64,000 nt of DNA from Mucilaginibacter segetis (GTDB taxonomy: Bacteria > Bacteroidota > Bacteroidia > Sphingobacteriales > Sphingobacteriaceae), in contig NZ_JAEHFW010000002.1 in NCBI RefSeq assembly GCF_016522075.1, forward strand, positions 844,964-908,963, read 5' to 3'. The notes below the pieces were generated by a model. It made no database searches, had not been told where the DNA came from, and was given only the letters and a program-made list of their open reading frames with translations. How positions within the stretch are numbered: position 1 is the stretch's first letter; every line of letters begins with the position of its first letter. This document shows, in pieces, positions 17,587-26,724 of this stretch. The position numbers and the translations under genes were made by a program.

Positions 17587-18573
17587 TTATTGCTGTCTCT
17601 GTTGTTGCTGCTGCTGTTGTTGCTGTTGAATTATTTCCATATACCTTTCGTAACTGTTTCTTGATGCTGTTTCTTCAGTTTTTGGAGCTGAAACGGTAAA
17701 TAAATCTTTTTCTTCATGAAGGGGATGGTCTTCGTATCCAACAGAAACAGAAACTTCGAGCGTATGTTTTGCTGAACCTTTATAAACTCCTTTAACAGGG
17801 GAGCAATCAGAAAAATTACGACCTACCGCCAGGCGTACGTGCGTTTCATTGGCTACGCAATTGTTGGTTGGATCAATACCCAGCCAGCCATATCCCGGCA
17901 GATATGCCTCGGCCCAGGCATGGGTGGCTCCCGTACCACGCATACCATCACGATTAGGGCAAATATAGCCGCTAACATAACGCGCTGGGATGCTTACCGA
18001 ACGCAGCATGACCATCAGAATATGGGCGAAATCCTGGCAAACACCTGCTTTAAGGTTCCAAATTTCATCTAACGTTGTTTCTACTGTGGTAACACCCTTG
18101 ATGTATTCAAAATTTTTATAAACATATTCGCAAAAACGCAATGCGGTTTTGTAAGGCGTATCATTTATTTTTCGCACATCCTCAACAATGGGAAATAATT
18201 CGCTGAGGCCCTCAAAATACTCCTGCTTTAAAAAGTCGATATAAGGTACAATGTATTTAAGGCTGAAAAGTTCATCCCATTGGGTAACTGATGCCACGTC
18301 ATCAACCGGCAAGGGGCGCGGATGTGTATTTATTGATAGTTTTGAGTTGATGACAAGGGTTGTATGCGGATCAGTGTAAGTAAAGCTGCCCACCTCGTTA
18401 CCATAATAATCTACATAAGTATCTACCTGCGGATTACCTGTAATATGCAGATCGTGTTTTATCACATCCTGATAGATGTCAACTATCGGAAAAAGTATGA
18501 TCTTGTTGGCGCTGTCGCGCACCGGACTATCATAATTGTATTTGGTAATATGCTGTATTTTAAATTCTGGCAT
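17587..18573 (-). CDS. Transglutaminase family protein with glutamine-rich tail
   Basis: 328 residues. N-terminal bacterial transglutaminase-associated domain (about 1-120), then the catalytic core with cysteine in KAGVCQDFAHI, histidine in GATHAWAEAY and aspartate in GIDPTNN. The last 13 residues are ten glutamines, arginine and two glutamines, encoded by a CAA/CAG run at 17590-17628. Such a tail is not part of the family core. Sits 15 bases after the alpha-E gene and 20 before Anbu, within the cluster. Confidence 0.9.
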   Translation of the reverse strand: MPEFKIQHITKYNYDSPVRDSANKIILFPIVDIYQDVIKHDLHITGNPQVDTYVDYYGNEVGSFTYTDPHTTLVINSKLSINTHPRPLPVDDVASVTQWDELFSLKYIVPYIDFLKQEYFEGLSELFPIVEDVRKINDTPYKTALRFCEYVYKNFEYIKGVTTVETTLDEIWNLKAGVCQDFAHILMVMLRSVSIPARYVSGYICPNRDGMRGTGATHAWAEAYLPGYGWLGIDPTNNCVANETHVRLAVGRNFSDCSPVKGVYKGSAKHTLEVSVSVGYEDHPLHEEKDLFTVSAPKTEETASRNSYERYMEIIQQQQQQQQQQRQQ

Positions 18574-18588
18574 AGTTTATTCGCTTAA

Positions 18589-19524
18589 TCAGGAGTTTGC
18601 AAAATAGTATTCATTTAATGAATTACCAATATTATACAGGTCATCTTTAACCAGGGTAAGAAACTGATGCAGCCCAACCTCGCTTATACTTTTAACGGAA
18701 CTGTATTTAATGTTGCTTTGCAGTTTACCTATATCAAAAGATATTTCTCGATAGGTATTGGCGTTGCTGTTATTACGCAACCGGTCAAAATAGCGTTGTA
18801 TGTTGTTAACCGAATAAATAACCGAGCGGGGGAAATCATTATTAAGTATTACCTGTTCTATTACATTTTGTGCCTCCAACCCGTCGCGGTAGGTTTTCAG
18901 ATATAATTCATAGCCCCCAATAGAAAGCAACAGGTATTTCCAATAGGTGATATCAGTTAATAAATTGGGATTGTTGTTAATTGGACCGAATTTAACATCG
19001 AGTATATCTATAGATTGAATTGCCCGCTCCAGATATTTGCCAATATTCATGAAACTGCGCGATTGCCCGCGCTCCATAGTTATTTCCGCGGTTCCGTAAT
19101 ATAGCATAACCTGCTTTATTAACTCGTCCAGCAGGCCTATCGGGTCTTCTCTTTTAACCCTCACATCAAAATTAGTAGCCTTAACAGTATGGTAGTATTC
19201 ATTCAGACACTGCCAAAGGTCTTTGGGGATATGTTCCTGTACGCTGCGTGCGTTTTCACGGGCCAGCGTAATGATGGTTAAGATAGAATTGGGGTTAGTT
19301 TTATCGGTGATCATATACTTTAGTACCGCCCTGCTATTACTTTCTAACTTAGCTTCCAGATCTTCATCGTGACCTGAAAATATGCGCAGCACAGGGGCCC
19401 AGGTAAACTCCTGTACCGAATCCTGAGAGGCATTATAATTAATTTTCAGCATCCTCAGAATACCATCGCTGCGCTCAATATACCTGCTTAACCAGTAAAA
19501 ACTCGCTGCTACCCTGCTTAACAT
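18589..19524 (-). CDS. Alpha-E domain-containing protein
   Basis: 311 residues, almost all helical. The start LSRVAASFYWLSRYIERSDG is the hallmark of the alpha-E (DUF403) family, which nearly always accompanies a permuted ATP-grasp protein and a transglutaminase. The molecular function is unknown; comparative genomics has placed it with predicted peptide-ligation or modification systems. Follows the ATP-grasp gene by about 100 bases. Confidence 0.9.
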   Translation of the reverse strand: MLSRVAASFYWLSRYIERSDGILRMLKINYNASQDSVQEFTWAPVLRIFSGHDEDLEAKLESNSRAVLKYMITDKTNPNSILTIITLARENARSVQEHIPKDLWQCLNEYYHTVKATNFDVRVKREDPIGLLDELIKQVMLYYGTAEITMERGQSRSFMNIGKYLERAIQSIDILDVKFGPINNNPNLLTDITYWKYLLLSIGGYELYLKTYRDGLEAQNVIEQVILNNDFPRSVIYSVNNIQRYFDRLRNNSNANTYREISFDIGKLQSNIKYSSVKSISEVGLHQFLTLVKDDLYNIGNSLNEYYFANS

Positions 19525-19627
19525 ATCAATACAGCCCCCCGGCTCCTGTCAGGGAGATCATTTTAAACTCTGTTTGAACTACTATTTGCATTATCTTAAT
19601 AAATTATAGCCCTTTAGGCATGTATGG

Positions 19628-21076
19628 TTAACTGAGCACCCATGTATCTTTGCTTCCACCACCTTGTGAGCTGTTTACAACAAGCGAGCCCTCTTTTAGG
19701 GCAACACGCGTTAAACCACCCGGCACTATCTCAATACCGTCAGGACCGCAAAGCGCATAAGGGCGCAGATCAATTCGCCTTGGTTGTAATGAACCCTGTA
19801 TATAGCATGGCGCGGCAGACAGACTTATAGTAGGCTGCGCTATGAAATTCCGGGGATCTTTTAATATTTCACGTTTGTAATCTTCTATTTCTTTTTCCGA
19901 TGCGGCGTGGCCCATCAGCATGCCGTATCCGCCGCTCTCATTGGTTTTTTTAACAACCATTTTATCAATATTTGCGAAAACATACTCACGTTCATCCTTG
20001 TTTGACAGTCGATGGGTAGGTACGTTCTTTAGCAAAGGTTCCTCATTTAGGTAATACCTTATCATGTCAGGTACATAAATATAAGTTGCCTTATCATCAG
20101 CAACGCCGTTACCTATGGCGTTCACAATAGCTACGTTACCTTTTCGGTAAGCCCCCATAATGCCTGCAACCCCTAAAATGCTGGAAGGGTTAAACACCAG
20201 CGGATCCAAAAACTCGTCATCAACCCGGCGGTATATTACATCAACCTGTTGCAGCCCGGTAGTGGTTTTCATGTAAACTATGTGATTGCTCACCACCAGG
20301 TCGCGCCCCTCTACCAATTCCACTCCCATTAAACGGGCTAATGTGGTGTGCTCAAAATACGCCGAATTGTAAATGCCCGGACTTAATAACACAATGGTAG
20401 GGTTGCTTATTTGCCTCGGCGATAACGACATCAAATTTTTATACAATATGGAAGGATACTCAATTACACTGCGTACTCCGCAATTAGGTATCAGATCAGG
20501 AAAAAGCCTTTTGGTAATTTCTCGGTTTTCAAGCATATAACTTACACCAGATGGTGTTCGCAGGTTATCCTCCAAAACGTAAAAGGTTCCGTCGTTATCA
20601 CGTATAAGGTCGATACCGGCGATATGTACATAAATATCATATGGTACATTTAACTGGTACATTTCCCGTAAAAAATGCGGGCAGGAGTAAATGATATCTA
20701 TCGGGACAATACCGTCTTTTATAATGAACTGATTATGATAAATATCCTTAAGGAATAAGTTAAGTGCGGTTAGCCGTTGTTTGATCCCTTTTTCTACAAA
20801 TGCCCATTCTGCCGAAGTAATGATGCGGGGGATGATGTCGAAAGGAAATATCTTTTCTATCCCCTCACCGCTGTTATAAACAGTAAAGGTTATGCCCTGT
20901 GTCATAAACAGCCGTTTAGCGAGATCCTCTTTTTTGCTCAGGTCATCCGGCGATTCTTTGGACAGGTATTCAATAACTTTTTCATAATGTGCCCGAATTG
21001 TACTGTCTTCGTTATACATTTCGTCCCATACGCCACTTATTTTACTGTATTTTTCAAAATGTTGTAAGTTGTACAT
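19628..21076 (-). CDS. Circularly permuted type 2 ATP-grasp protein
   Basis: 482 residues, the usual length. Family motifs include IAGIDLIRDNDGTFYVLEDN near residue 150, RTPSGVSYMLENR, VDVIYRRVDDEFLDPL near residue 285, GVAGIMGAYRKGNVAIVNA and NESGGYGMLMG. The fold predicts ATP-dependent carboxylate-amine ligation, in keeping with a peptide synthesis or tagging role proposed for these clusters. First gene of the five-gene operon; the 208-base region upstream carries several dyads. Confidence 0.92.
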   Translation of the reverse strand: MYNLQHFEKYSKISGVWDEMYNEDSTIRAHYEKVIEYLSKESPDDLSKKEDLAKRLFMTQGITFTVYNSGEGIEKIFPFDIIPRIITSAEWAFVEKGIKQRLTALNLFLKDIYHNQFIIKDGIVPIDIIYSCPHFLREMYQLNVPYDIYVHIAGIDLIRDNDGTFYVLEDNLRTPSGVSYMLENREITKRLFPDLIPNCGVRSVIEYPSILYKNLMSLSPRQISNPTIVLLSPGIYNSAYFEHTTLARLMGVELVEGRDLVVSNHIVYMKTTTGLQQVDVIYRRVDDEFLDPLVFNPSSILGVAGIMGAYRKGNVAIVNAIGNGVADDKATYIYVPDMIRYYLNEEPLLKNVPTHRLSNKDEREYVFANIDKMVVKKTNESGGYGMLMGHAASEKEIEDYKREILKDPRNFIAQPTISLSAAPCYIQGSLQPRRIDLRPYALCGPDGIEIVPGGLTRVALKEGSLVVNSSQGGGSKDTWVLS

Positions 21077-21284
21077 AAAAAACTTTCACGGATTTGCCTA
21101 AAAAAAGAACCTGAATAGATTATTTAATGCGTAAAGGCATTAATTTTTTGTAAATTATGAAAAAAAACAATGTCATAATGTAATTTTTACATTATGTAAA
21201 TTTTATTTTTACTATACATAGTATGTTTTAGGCTTTATTTTAAAAAAATGAGCAAAGCAAGCCTATAAAACAGATAAAATTTAT
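21077..21284. promoter_or_regulatory. Dyad-rich leader upstream of the ATP-grasp/Anbu operon
   Basis: Very AT-rich. It holds TTAATGC/GCATTAA (21124-21130, 21137-21143), a perfect CATAATGTA/TACATTATG dyad with 5-base spacer (21174-21182, 21188-21196), and ACTAT/ATAGT about 15 bases further. No clear TTTG-N19-TAnnTTTG was found. The dyads could be operators or leader hairpins. Confidence 0.4.
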
Positions 21285-22412
21285 TCACCGCTCTAATGAT
21301 TTTTCGGCTATTTGGTCAACTTCCCGGTTGTTTTGAGATTTTACCTCCGGCGGGTTTTTCAGTAATACCCGGCTAACCGGCAGACTGTCGGGATAATTAT
21401 CGCGAATAAAAGTGATCAGGTTTTCACGGATATAACATCGCAGATCGAATGCTTTCCCGGAAGTACTTGCACTAACCAATGCGCGCAATTCAACAGTGGT
21501 TTCTTTAGCATCAGTTACCTGAATAATTTTAACACGCCTATCCCAAAGGTCGGAGGCTTCCATCAGTCTGTCAAACTCCTTACGCAAGGCATCAAGCGGG
21601 ATATTATAATCCATATATAAAAAAACGGTTCCTAATATTTCCGATGATATTCGTGTCCAGTTCTGAAAAGGCTTTTCTAAAAAATAGTTAATCGGCAATA
21701 TCAGCCGTCGCTGGTCCCATATACTCAAAACAACGTAAGTTAATGTGATATCTTCCACCCGTCCCCATTCACCTTCAACAACTAATACATCGTCAATACG
21801 TATGGGCTGTGTAAATGCTATCTGAAAGCCGGCTAAAAAGTTTGACAACGATTTTTGTGCAGCAAAACCAATGATAATTCCGCCTACACCTACCCCCGTA
21901 AGCAGCCCGGCACCAATGCGGCGTACGTTATCAAAACTGAGCAGTATCACCGCAATTGCAATAAATATAATTACCGTGGCCAATATTTTTCTGATGAACT
22001 GTAACTGTGTCCTTATTTTACGCTCTTTAAGGTTATCATCTTTATTAAGGTCGTAAGTATGATAAATATAATCTTCAAATACGTTTATTGCTTTAATGAG
22101 TAATGCTGCCAGCGAAATAATTAGTGCTATACCAACCAGTTTGTCGAACAAGGCGTAGTTTTTTTTGCTCAGGTCCATTAGCGGCACCATCATGTTAAGC
22201 ACCAACAGCGGTACAAAGTGGTTCATTGGCCGCCCGAGGTGGATAATGGCACTCCGGAACAGGGAATAGTCTTCGGTTTTTTTATAAAGCTTAAGTATCC
22301 CTTTAATAATGGCTTTTAAAATAAACCCTACTATTACGGCTATTACAATAATTATTAAATTCCATACAAGCGGGTTTATCTTACCTGCCCAACTTTCAAT
22401 TATGTTTTTCAT
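21285..22412 (-). CDS. Mechanosensitive ion channel, MscS family
   Basis: 375 residues. Four or five hydrophobic helices occupy about residues 15-190. The pore helix and beta domain are recognisable in GVGVGGIIIGFAAQKSLSNF followed by FTQPIRIDDVLVVEG and WGRVEDITLTYVVL. Opens under membrane tension to release solutes on hypo-osmotic shock. The C-terminus ends in a charged tail. It is a single gene, separated from the neighbouring genes by 100-210 bases on each side. Confidence 0.92.
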   Translation of the reverse strand: MKNIIESWAGKINPLVWNLIIIVIAVIVGFILKAIIKGILKLYKKTEDYSLFRSAIIHLGRPMNHFVPLLVLNMMVPLMDLSKKNYALFDKLVGIALIISLAALLIKAINVFEDYIYHTYDLNKDDNLKERKIRTQLQFIRKILATVIIFIAIAVILLSFDNVRRIGAGLLTGVGVGGIIIGFAAQKSLSNFLAGFQIAFTQPIRIDDVLVVEGEWGRVEDITLTYVVLSIWDQRRLILPINYFLEKPFQNWTRISSEILGTVFLYMDYNIPLDALRKEFDRLMEASDLWDRRVKIIQVTDAKETTVELRALVSASTSGKAFDLRCYIRENLITFIRDNYPDSLPVSRVLLKNPPEVKSQNNREVDQIAEKSLER

Positions 22413-22515
22413 ATTTATCTCTTAATTATCATAACATTATTTGATAATAAATGTTGAAAATTTTATATTTTTTTATGAAAATCATTATAATAATGAAAAA
22501 ACAGAAAAATAAAAG

Positions 22516-23706
22516 TCAGACTAACAAGGTCGATCTGTCGGCTTGGATGTCTGTTATACCCTCTCCTGCAAAGTCTTTAAATATCAGTTCGAATGCTATT
22601 TTAAACCAGATAATTATACACGGCCAGGCCTTTACGGCATAATTTTGCATTAATACCCGTGCAGGCCGTGGGAATGCATCTGTTGGCCCCAGTCCGGTTA
22701 TTATCAGTAGTAAAACCAGTATAAAAATGTGGAAAGGAGTGAAAGGGCGTTTTTGCATCATGATATAGATAACGGCGCCTGCTACCGCTATAATAAAGGT
22801 TGGATGCTCAGATGCTGTGCTGAAAATCACTACCATTAACAATACAGAGCAAAGTATTTGTATAGTGAATTTAAATGAAGCATACTGCTTAAAACGAAGT
22901 AATGGAATGGCGAATAATATAGCGCCCCAAATCAAAAATGGCCAGTTAGGTACAGTGCTGTTTTGCGCTAAGCGTCTTACTACACCCATGATACACATAT
23001 CCTGCCCGGTGGTAAGGCTTTGATTGTTTACATTTTTGATAGTTAATGCCGCGAACCAGTCGTGATAAGATTGCACTAAAAAAGAAGGGCCTGAAATTAT
23101 TGCCGGAAGACAAAGAATGATCACCAGCCACACCGCACTCCAGCTAATGAATTTTAATTTGTTCTTTGAAAAAACAAAAAAGGCCAGGCCAACTATGGGG
23201 TAAATTTTCATTAATGCGCCAAAAACAATAAATAAGGTGGCATATTCTTCTTTACCTTTTTTTACCATCAGGAAGCTAAGTATTATTAACGCAGCAATAA
23301 TTGGATTGAATTGCATGTAGTGTGATGAATTGGCAAATTCAATTACACAAAAAAGCAGTATAAGTGTTTTGATCCGGTTGGTGAACGGAAGCAGGTTGAT
23401 TGCCGCTAAAAACGCAGCAGCATTGGCAAGCTCCCACAATAGGAAGCCGGGGCCCTCGGGCAAAATTGCAAATGGCGCTATAAAAAGCGTAAAGGCAGGG
23501 CCGTATATGTATACATCATAGTATTCTTTGGGGTAAAACAGATACAAGTTAACATTCGCTTTCATGTGGTAATATGAATCACGAAAGATGAGGTAGTTAT
23601 TATCTATATGTCTGAAATATTTTAACTGCCAGCAAAACACAGCTACTGCTATGTATAGTAAACATACCCATTGGTGCCCCGTAAGGAATAGGAATTTTTT
23701 TGCCAT
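22516..23706 (-). CDS. GT87-like (DUF2029) integral membrane protein
   Basis: 396 residues with about nine to ten hydrophobic segments. The middle has SSHYMQFNPIIAALIILSF and later GALMKIYPI, matching the GT87 mannosyltransferase-type signature (QxNxxxxxL...K..P). These GT-C enzymes use polyprenyl-phosphate sugars on the outer face of the inner membrane. The substrate cannot be told. The C-terminal 20 residues are soluble. Transcribed alone on the minus strand. Confidence 0.75.
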   Translation of the reverse strand: MAKKFLFLTGHQWVCLLYIAVAVFCWQLKYFRHIDNNYLIFRDSYYHMKANVNLYLFYPKEYYDVYIYGPAFTLFIAPFAILPEGPGFLLWELANAAAFLAAINLLPFTNRIKTLILLFCVIEFANSSHYMQFNPIIAALIILSFLMVKKGKEEYATLFIVFGALMKIYPIVGLAFFVFSKNKLKFISWSAVWLVIILCLPAIISGPSFLVQSYHDWFAALTIKNVNNQSLTTGQDMCIMGVVRRLAQNSTVPNWPFLIWGAILFAIPLLRFKQYASFKFTIQILCSVLLMVVIFSTASEHPTFIIAVAGAVIYIMMQKRPFTPFHIFILVLLLIITGLGPTDAFPRPARVLMQNYAVKAWPCIIIWFKIAFELIFKDFAGEGITDIQADRSTLLV

Positions 23707-23879
23707 GATGATCGCGATAAAAGTAATAAATTAACAATTTATTAAGGCCCGGAAGTTTTTTGTTTTCAGGAATATCTTTAACTATTAAGTGAATTGCTAT
23801 ATTTAACGTGTTAAAATAATATCAGTCAATGCCATTATCAAGCACATGTTATTTTAATCTACCTAATTAATTACTGAAT

Positions 23880-26015
23880 ATGCCTTATCTACATATACTT
23901 ATTAAGCGGGCAATAAAAAAGTGTTACTGGTTGCTGTTATTTATAGTAACCCCATGTTATGCGCAGCTTGCAAAAGTAAATGAGTTACAGCAGAGGCTTA
24001 AGCAGCCTTTGGAAGATACCGTGCGGCTTACTGTATTGAAACAATTATCACTGGCTTATTCTTCTGTAGATCCTGAAAAGAAATTTTACTATGCTAATGT
24101 ATATAAAAATTTAGCTGAAAAGCTTAATAACCATGAAGCTGTCGCTGATGCTTATATCAATATGGGCGTATCGTACGGTTTGCGCAGCAAGGCAGATAGC
24201 GCGCTTTATTATTTTATTATTGCCTATAACCGCGCTGAAAAGATTAATTATGAATTGGGAATGGCGCGGAGTTTATCGAACATAGGATACGCTTATGATC
24301 GGTTAGACTCTAAACAGGAATCAATTAAAAATTATTTACAAGCACTAAATATTTTTAAAAAAATAGATTACGCCCGGGGTATAAACCAAACGCTTACCAA
24401 TATTGGTTCTTTATATTTCGACCTTAATCAATATAAACTTGCCGAAAGCTATTTTGCCCAGTGCCTGGCTAATGCAACTGCAAATAAAGACACTGCCGGC
24501 ATAGGATATGCCCTTTATACTTTAGGAAATAGCTATCAGGCAATGGGCCAGAATAAAAAGGCGCTTACTTATCTTACTAAAAGTCTTACTATACGCCAGC
24601 AGCTTGATGACAGACCCGGCATTGCATTGGTGAGACGGGCAATTGGATTGGCCTATTACAATCAGAAACAATACGATAAAGCTTTAACAAACTTTAATAT
24701 CGCCTTAAGTGCTACCCGGGAGCTTAAACAGGCATATGAACAGGGTGCTACCTTAGATGAAATAGCTAAGGTATATATAGCATTACATGATTATAACAAA
24801 GCTAAAGTTGCCGCAAATGAATGTTTAGCCATAGGTAGAGAGATCAAATCCAAAATAATGGAGTCAGCGGGGCTTAACCGTTTAATAGCTGTTTACAAAG
24901 GTGAAAATAATATTGCTAAGGCGTTTCAATATCAGTCGGAATATATAGCCACCCAGGATAGTATTTCAACTGAGAAGATATTAAATGATATCACGCTGAC
25001 CGAGATAAGCCGGATGCGGGCCGAGAATGCCGAGCTTGCTAAAGATAATAAGGTTATCAGCACCGAAAACAGTAATTATCTTACCCATTTAAATCAGTAC
25101 GCCAATTTACTGGTGATTGTATTTATCACACTTTGCTCAGTTATTTTACTACTGTTAATACAATACAGGCGTAATATGGATAAGCAGGCTGCTAATAAAG
25201 TTTTACAAAAGCAAAAAGAAGAAATTACAACAATAAACAAAGAGCTGCAAACACTTAACGAAGAAGTTACCACACAGATGGAGCTTACGCATTCGCAAAA
25301 CATTGAGTTGGAACATTTAAATGGAGTGAAAAATAAGTTCTTTTCTATCATTTCGCATGACTTGCGCAGCCCTATAAGTAACCTCCAGAGTTTGTTCAGT
25401 GTTTACCGGGAAGGGGTAGTTGATAAAAGCGAATTCAGTATGTTGCTCGCTAAACTGGAAGATACTATAATTTCTACCGGCAATTTTTTAGATAACTTGT
25501 TAGAATGGTCAAAAAATCAATTAGAAGGTATTAAAATAAATCCGGTTGATTTTGATGTAAATGAGTGTGTTGCGGAAAATATACGCCTGTTTGAGAGTAA
25601 AATAATTATGAAGGGACTTAAAGTAACTAACCACATCATTCCACCCGCTATGGTGCACGCAGATAAGGATATGATAAACCTGGTTGTACGGAATCTTTTC
25701 TCTAATAGTGTTAAGTTTTGTAATCCTGGTGATGAAATAAAATTTGAGTCGCATACTGACGAGGGAAAAGTGATTATAGCTATACATGATACCGGGCCTG
25801 GAATAAGCCAGGGTGACAGAGAAAAACTTTTCAGTTTAGAGCATAGCTTAAGTACCGGCACACAGGGCGAAAAGGGAAATCATTTAGGGTTAATACTCTG
25901 TAAAGATATGGTAACTCAGAATAACGGGGATATATGGTTCGATACTAACCGTGATAAAGGAACTACTTTTTGTATTGCACTGCCTGTTAGTAAACAGCAA
26001 TTAATTGAAGGATAA
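23880..26015 (+). CDS. Membrane TPR sensor histidine kinase
   Basis: 711 residues. A hydrophobic N-terminus ending in TPCYAQ is a signal peptide, followed by six or more TPR units (about 60-345), a transmembrane helix near 408-427, a coiled coil (about 430-480), HisKA with FFSIISHDLRSPISN, and HATPase with an N box (LVVRNLFSNSVKF), DTGPGIS and GNHLGLILCKD. No receiver domain. This TPR-periplasmic kinase type is common in Bacteroidota. No response regulator gene is next to it. Ends 11 bases before the convergent deacetylase stop. Confidence 0.9.
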   Translation: MPYLHILIKRAIKKCYWLLLFIVTPCYAQLAKVNELQQRLKQPLEDTVRLTVLKQLSLAYSSVDPEKKFYYANVYKNLAEKLNNHEAVADAYINMGVSYGLRSKADSALYYFIIAYNRAEKINYELGMARSLSNIGYAYDRLDSKQESIKNYLQALNIFKKIDYARGINQTLTNIGSLYFDLNQYKLAESYFAQCLANATANKDTAGIGYALYTLGNSYQAMGQNKKALTYLTKSLTIRQQLDDRPGIALVRRAIGLAYYNQKQYDKALTNFNIALSATRELKQAYEQGATLDEIAKVYIALHDYNKAKVAANECLAIGREIKSKIMESAGLNRLIAVYKGENNIAKAFQYQSEYIATQDSISTEKILNDITLTEISRMRAENAELAKDNKVISTENSNYLTHLNQYANLLVIVFITLCSVILLLLIQYRRNMDKQAANKVLQKQKEEITTINKELQTLNEEVTTQMELTHSQNIELEHLNGVKNKFFSIISHDLRSPISNLQSLFSVYREGVVDKSEFSMLLAKLEDTIISTGNFLDNLLEWSKNQLEGIKINPVDFDVNECVAENIRLFESKIIMKGLKVTNHIIPPAMVHADKDMINLVVRNLFSNSVKFCNPGDEIKFESHTDEGKVIIAIHDTGPGISQGDREKLFSLEHSLSTGTQGEKGNHLGLILCKDMVTQNNGDIWFDTNRDKGTTFCIALPVSKQQLIEG

Positions 26016-26026
26016 TTTTTTGTGTG

Positions 26027-26644
26027 CTACAAAGTGTAAAAGCTATAACCCTTTTTGCTCCAATAGTCTAACGCCAAAGGCAGCGTATATAGCAAGCGGG
26101 GATAAGCCTTAAGGCTGTCATGAAAAACTACTATTGAGCCTTCGCGGGTATGTTTTATAACATTTTTCAGGCAGGCGTCAGGAGTTAAATGCGTGTCAAA
26201 GTCGCCGCTTAATACGTTCCACATAATTATTTTAAGCTGCGGACGGGCTTGTTTCAATAGCTTTATCTGTGCTTTTTTTATACGACCATATGGAGGACGG
26301 AAAAGCGGTGATTGAGTTAGATCATCAGCTTTTAAAAAATTTTGCAGATAGGTATTGTTATCAGTATCCCAGCCTTTTAAATGGTTAAAGGTATGGTTCC
26401 CTATAGCATGTCCTTCGTTTTTTACCTGTGTAAAAATGTCCGGATGTTTGGTAATATTATCGCCAATGCAAAAAAAAGTAGCCTTTGCATTATACTGTTT
26501 TAAAATATTTAGCACAAAAGGTGTAACAATAGGTATAGGGCCGTCGTCAAAAGTTAAATATATACAGCGGGTGTTTGGCGGGCCATCCCAAATTAAACCG
26601 GGATAAAGCTTTTTAAGCAGCCATGGGGTTTTTACCAGGTACAT
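26027..26644 (-). CDS. Polysaccharide deacetylase (NodB/CE4 family)
   Basis: 205 residues, a compact NodB domain. Catalytic base and metal ligands show as YLTFDDGP near residue 30 and IGNHTFNHL (HxxxH), with FRPPYGR and the late VVFHDS. No signal peptide is apparent. It removes acetyl groups from polysaccharide amino sugars, such as peptidoglycan or chitin-like glycans; which one is unknown. Start at 26644 places the domain at the expected distance from the N-terminus. Confidence 0.9.
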   Translation of the reverse strand: MYLVKTPWLLKKLYPGLIWDGPPNTRCIYLTFDDGPIPIVTPFVLNILKQYNAKATFFCIGDNITKHPDIFTQVKNEGHAIGNHTFNHLKGWDTDNNTYLQNFLKADDLTQSPLFRPPYGRIKKAQIKLLKQARPQLKIIMWNVLSGDFDTHLTPDACLKNVIKHTREGSIVVFHDSLKAYPRLLYTLPLALDYWSKKGYSFYTL

Positions 26645-26724
26645 TCGCTAAACAAGTTAATATGTTGCATTTTTATTAAAAAATTTTAAAGCTTGCAAAG
26701 TAAATATCAGTTACTTACCATTGT

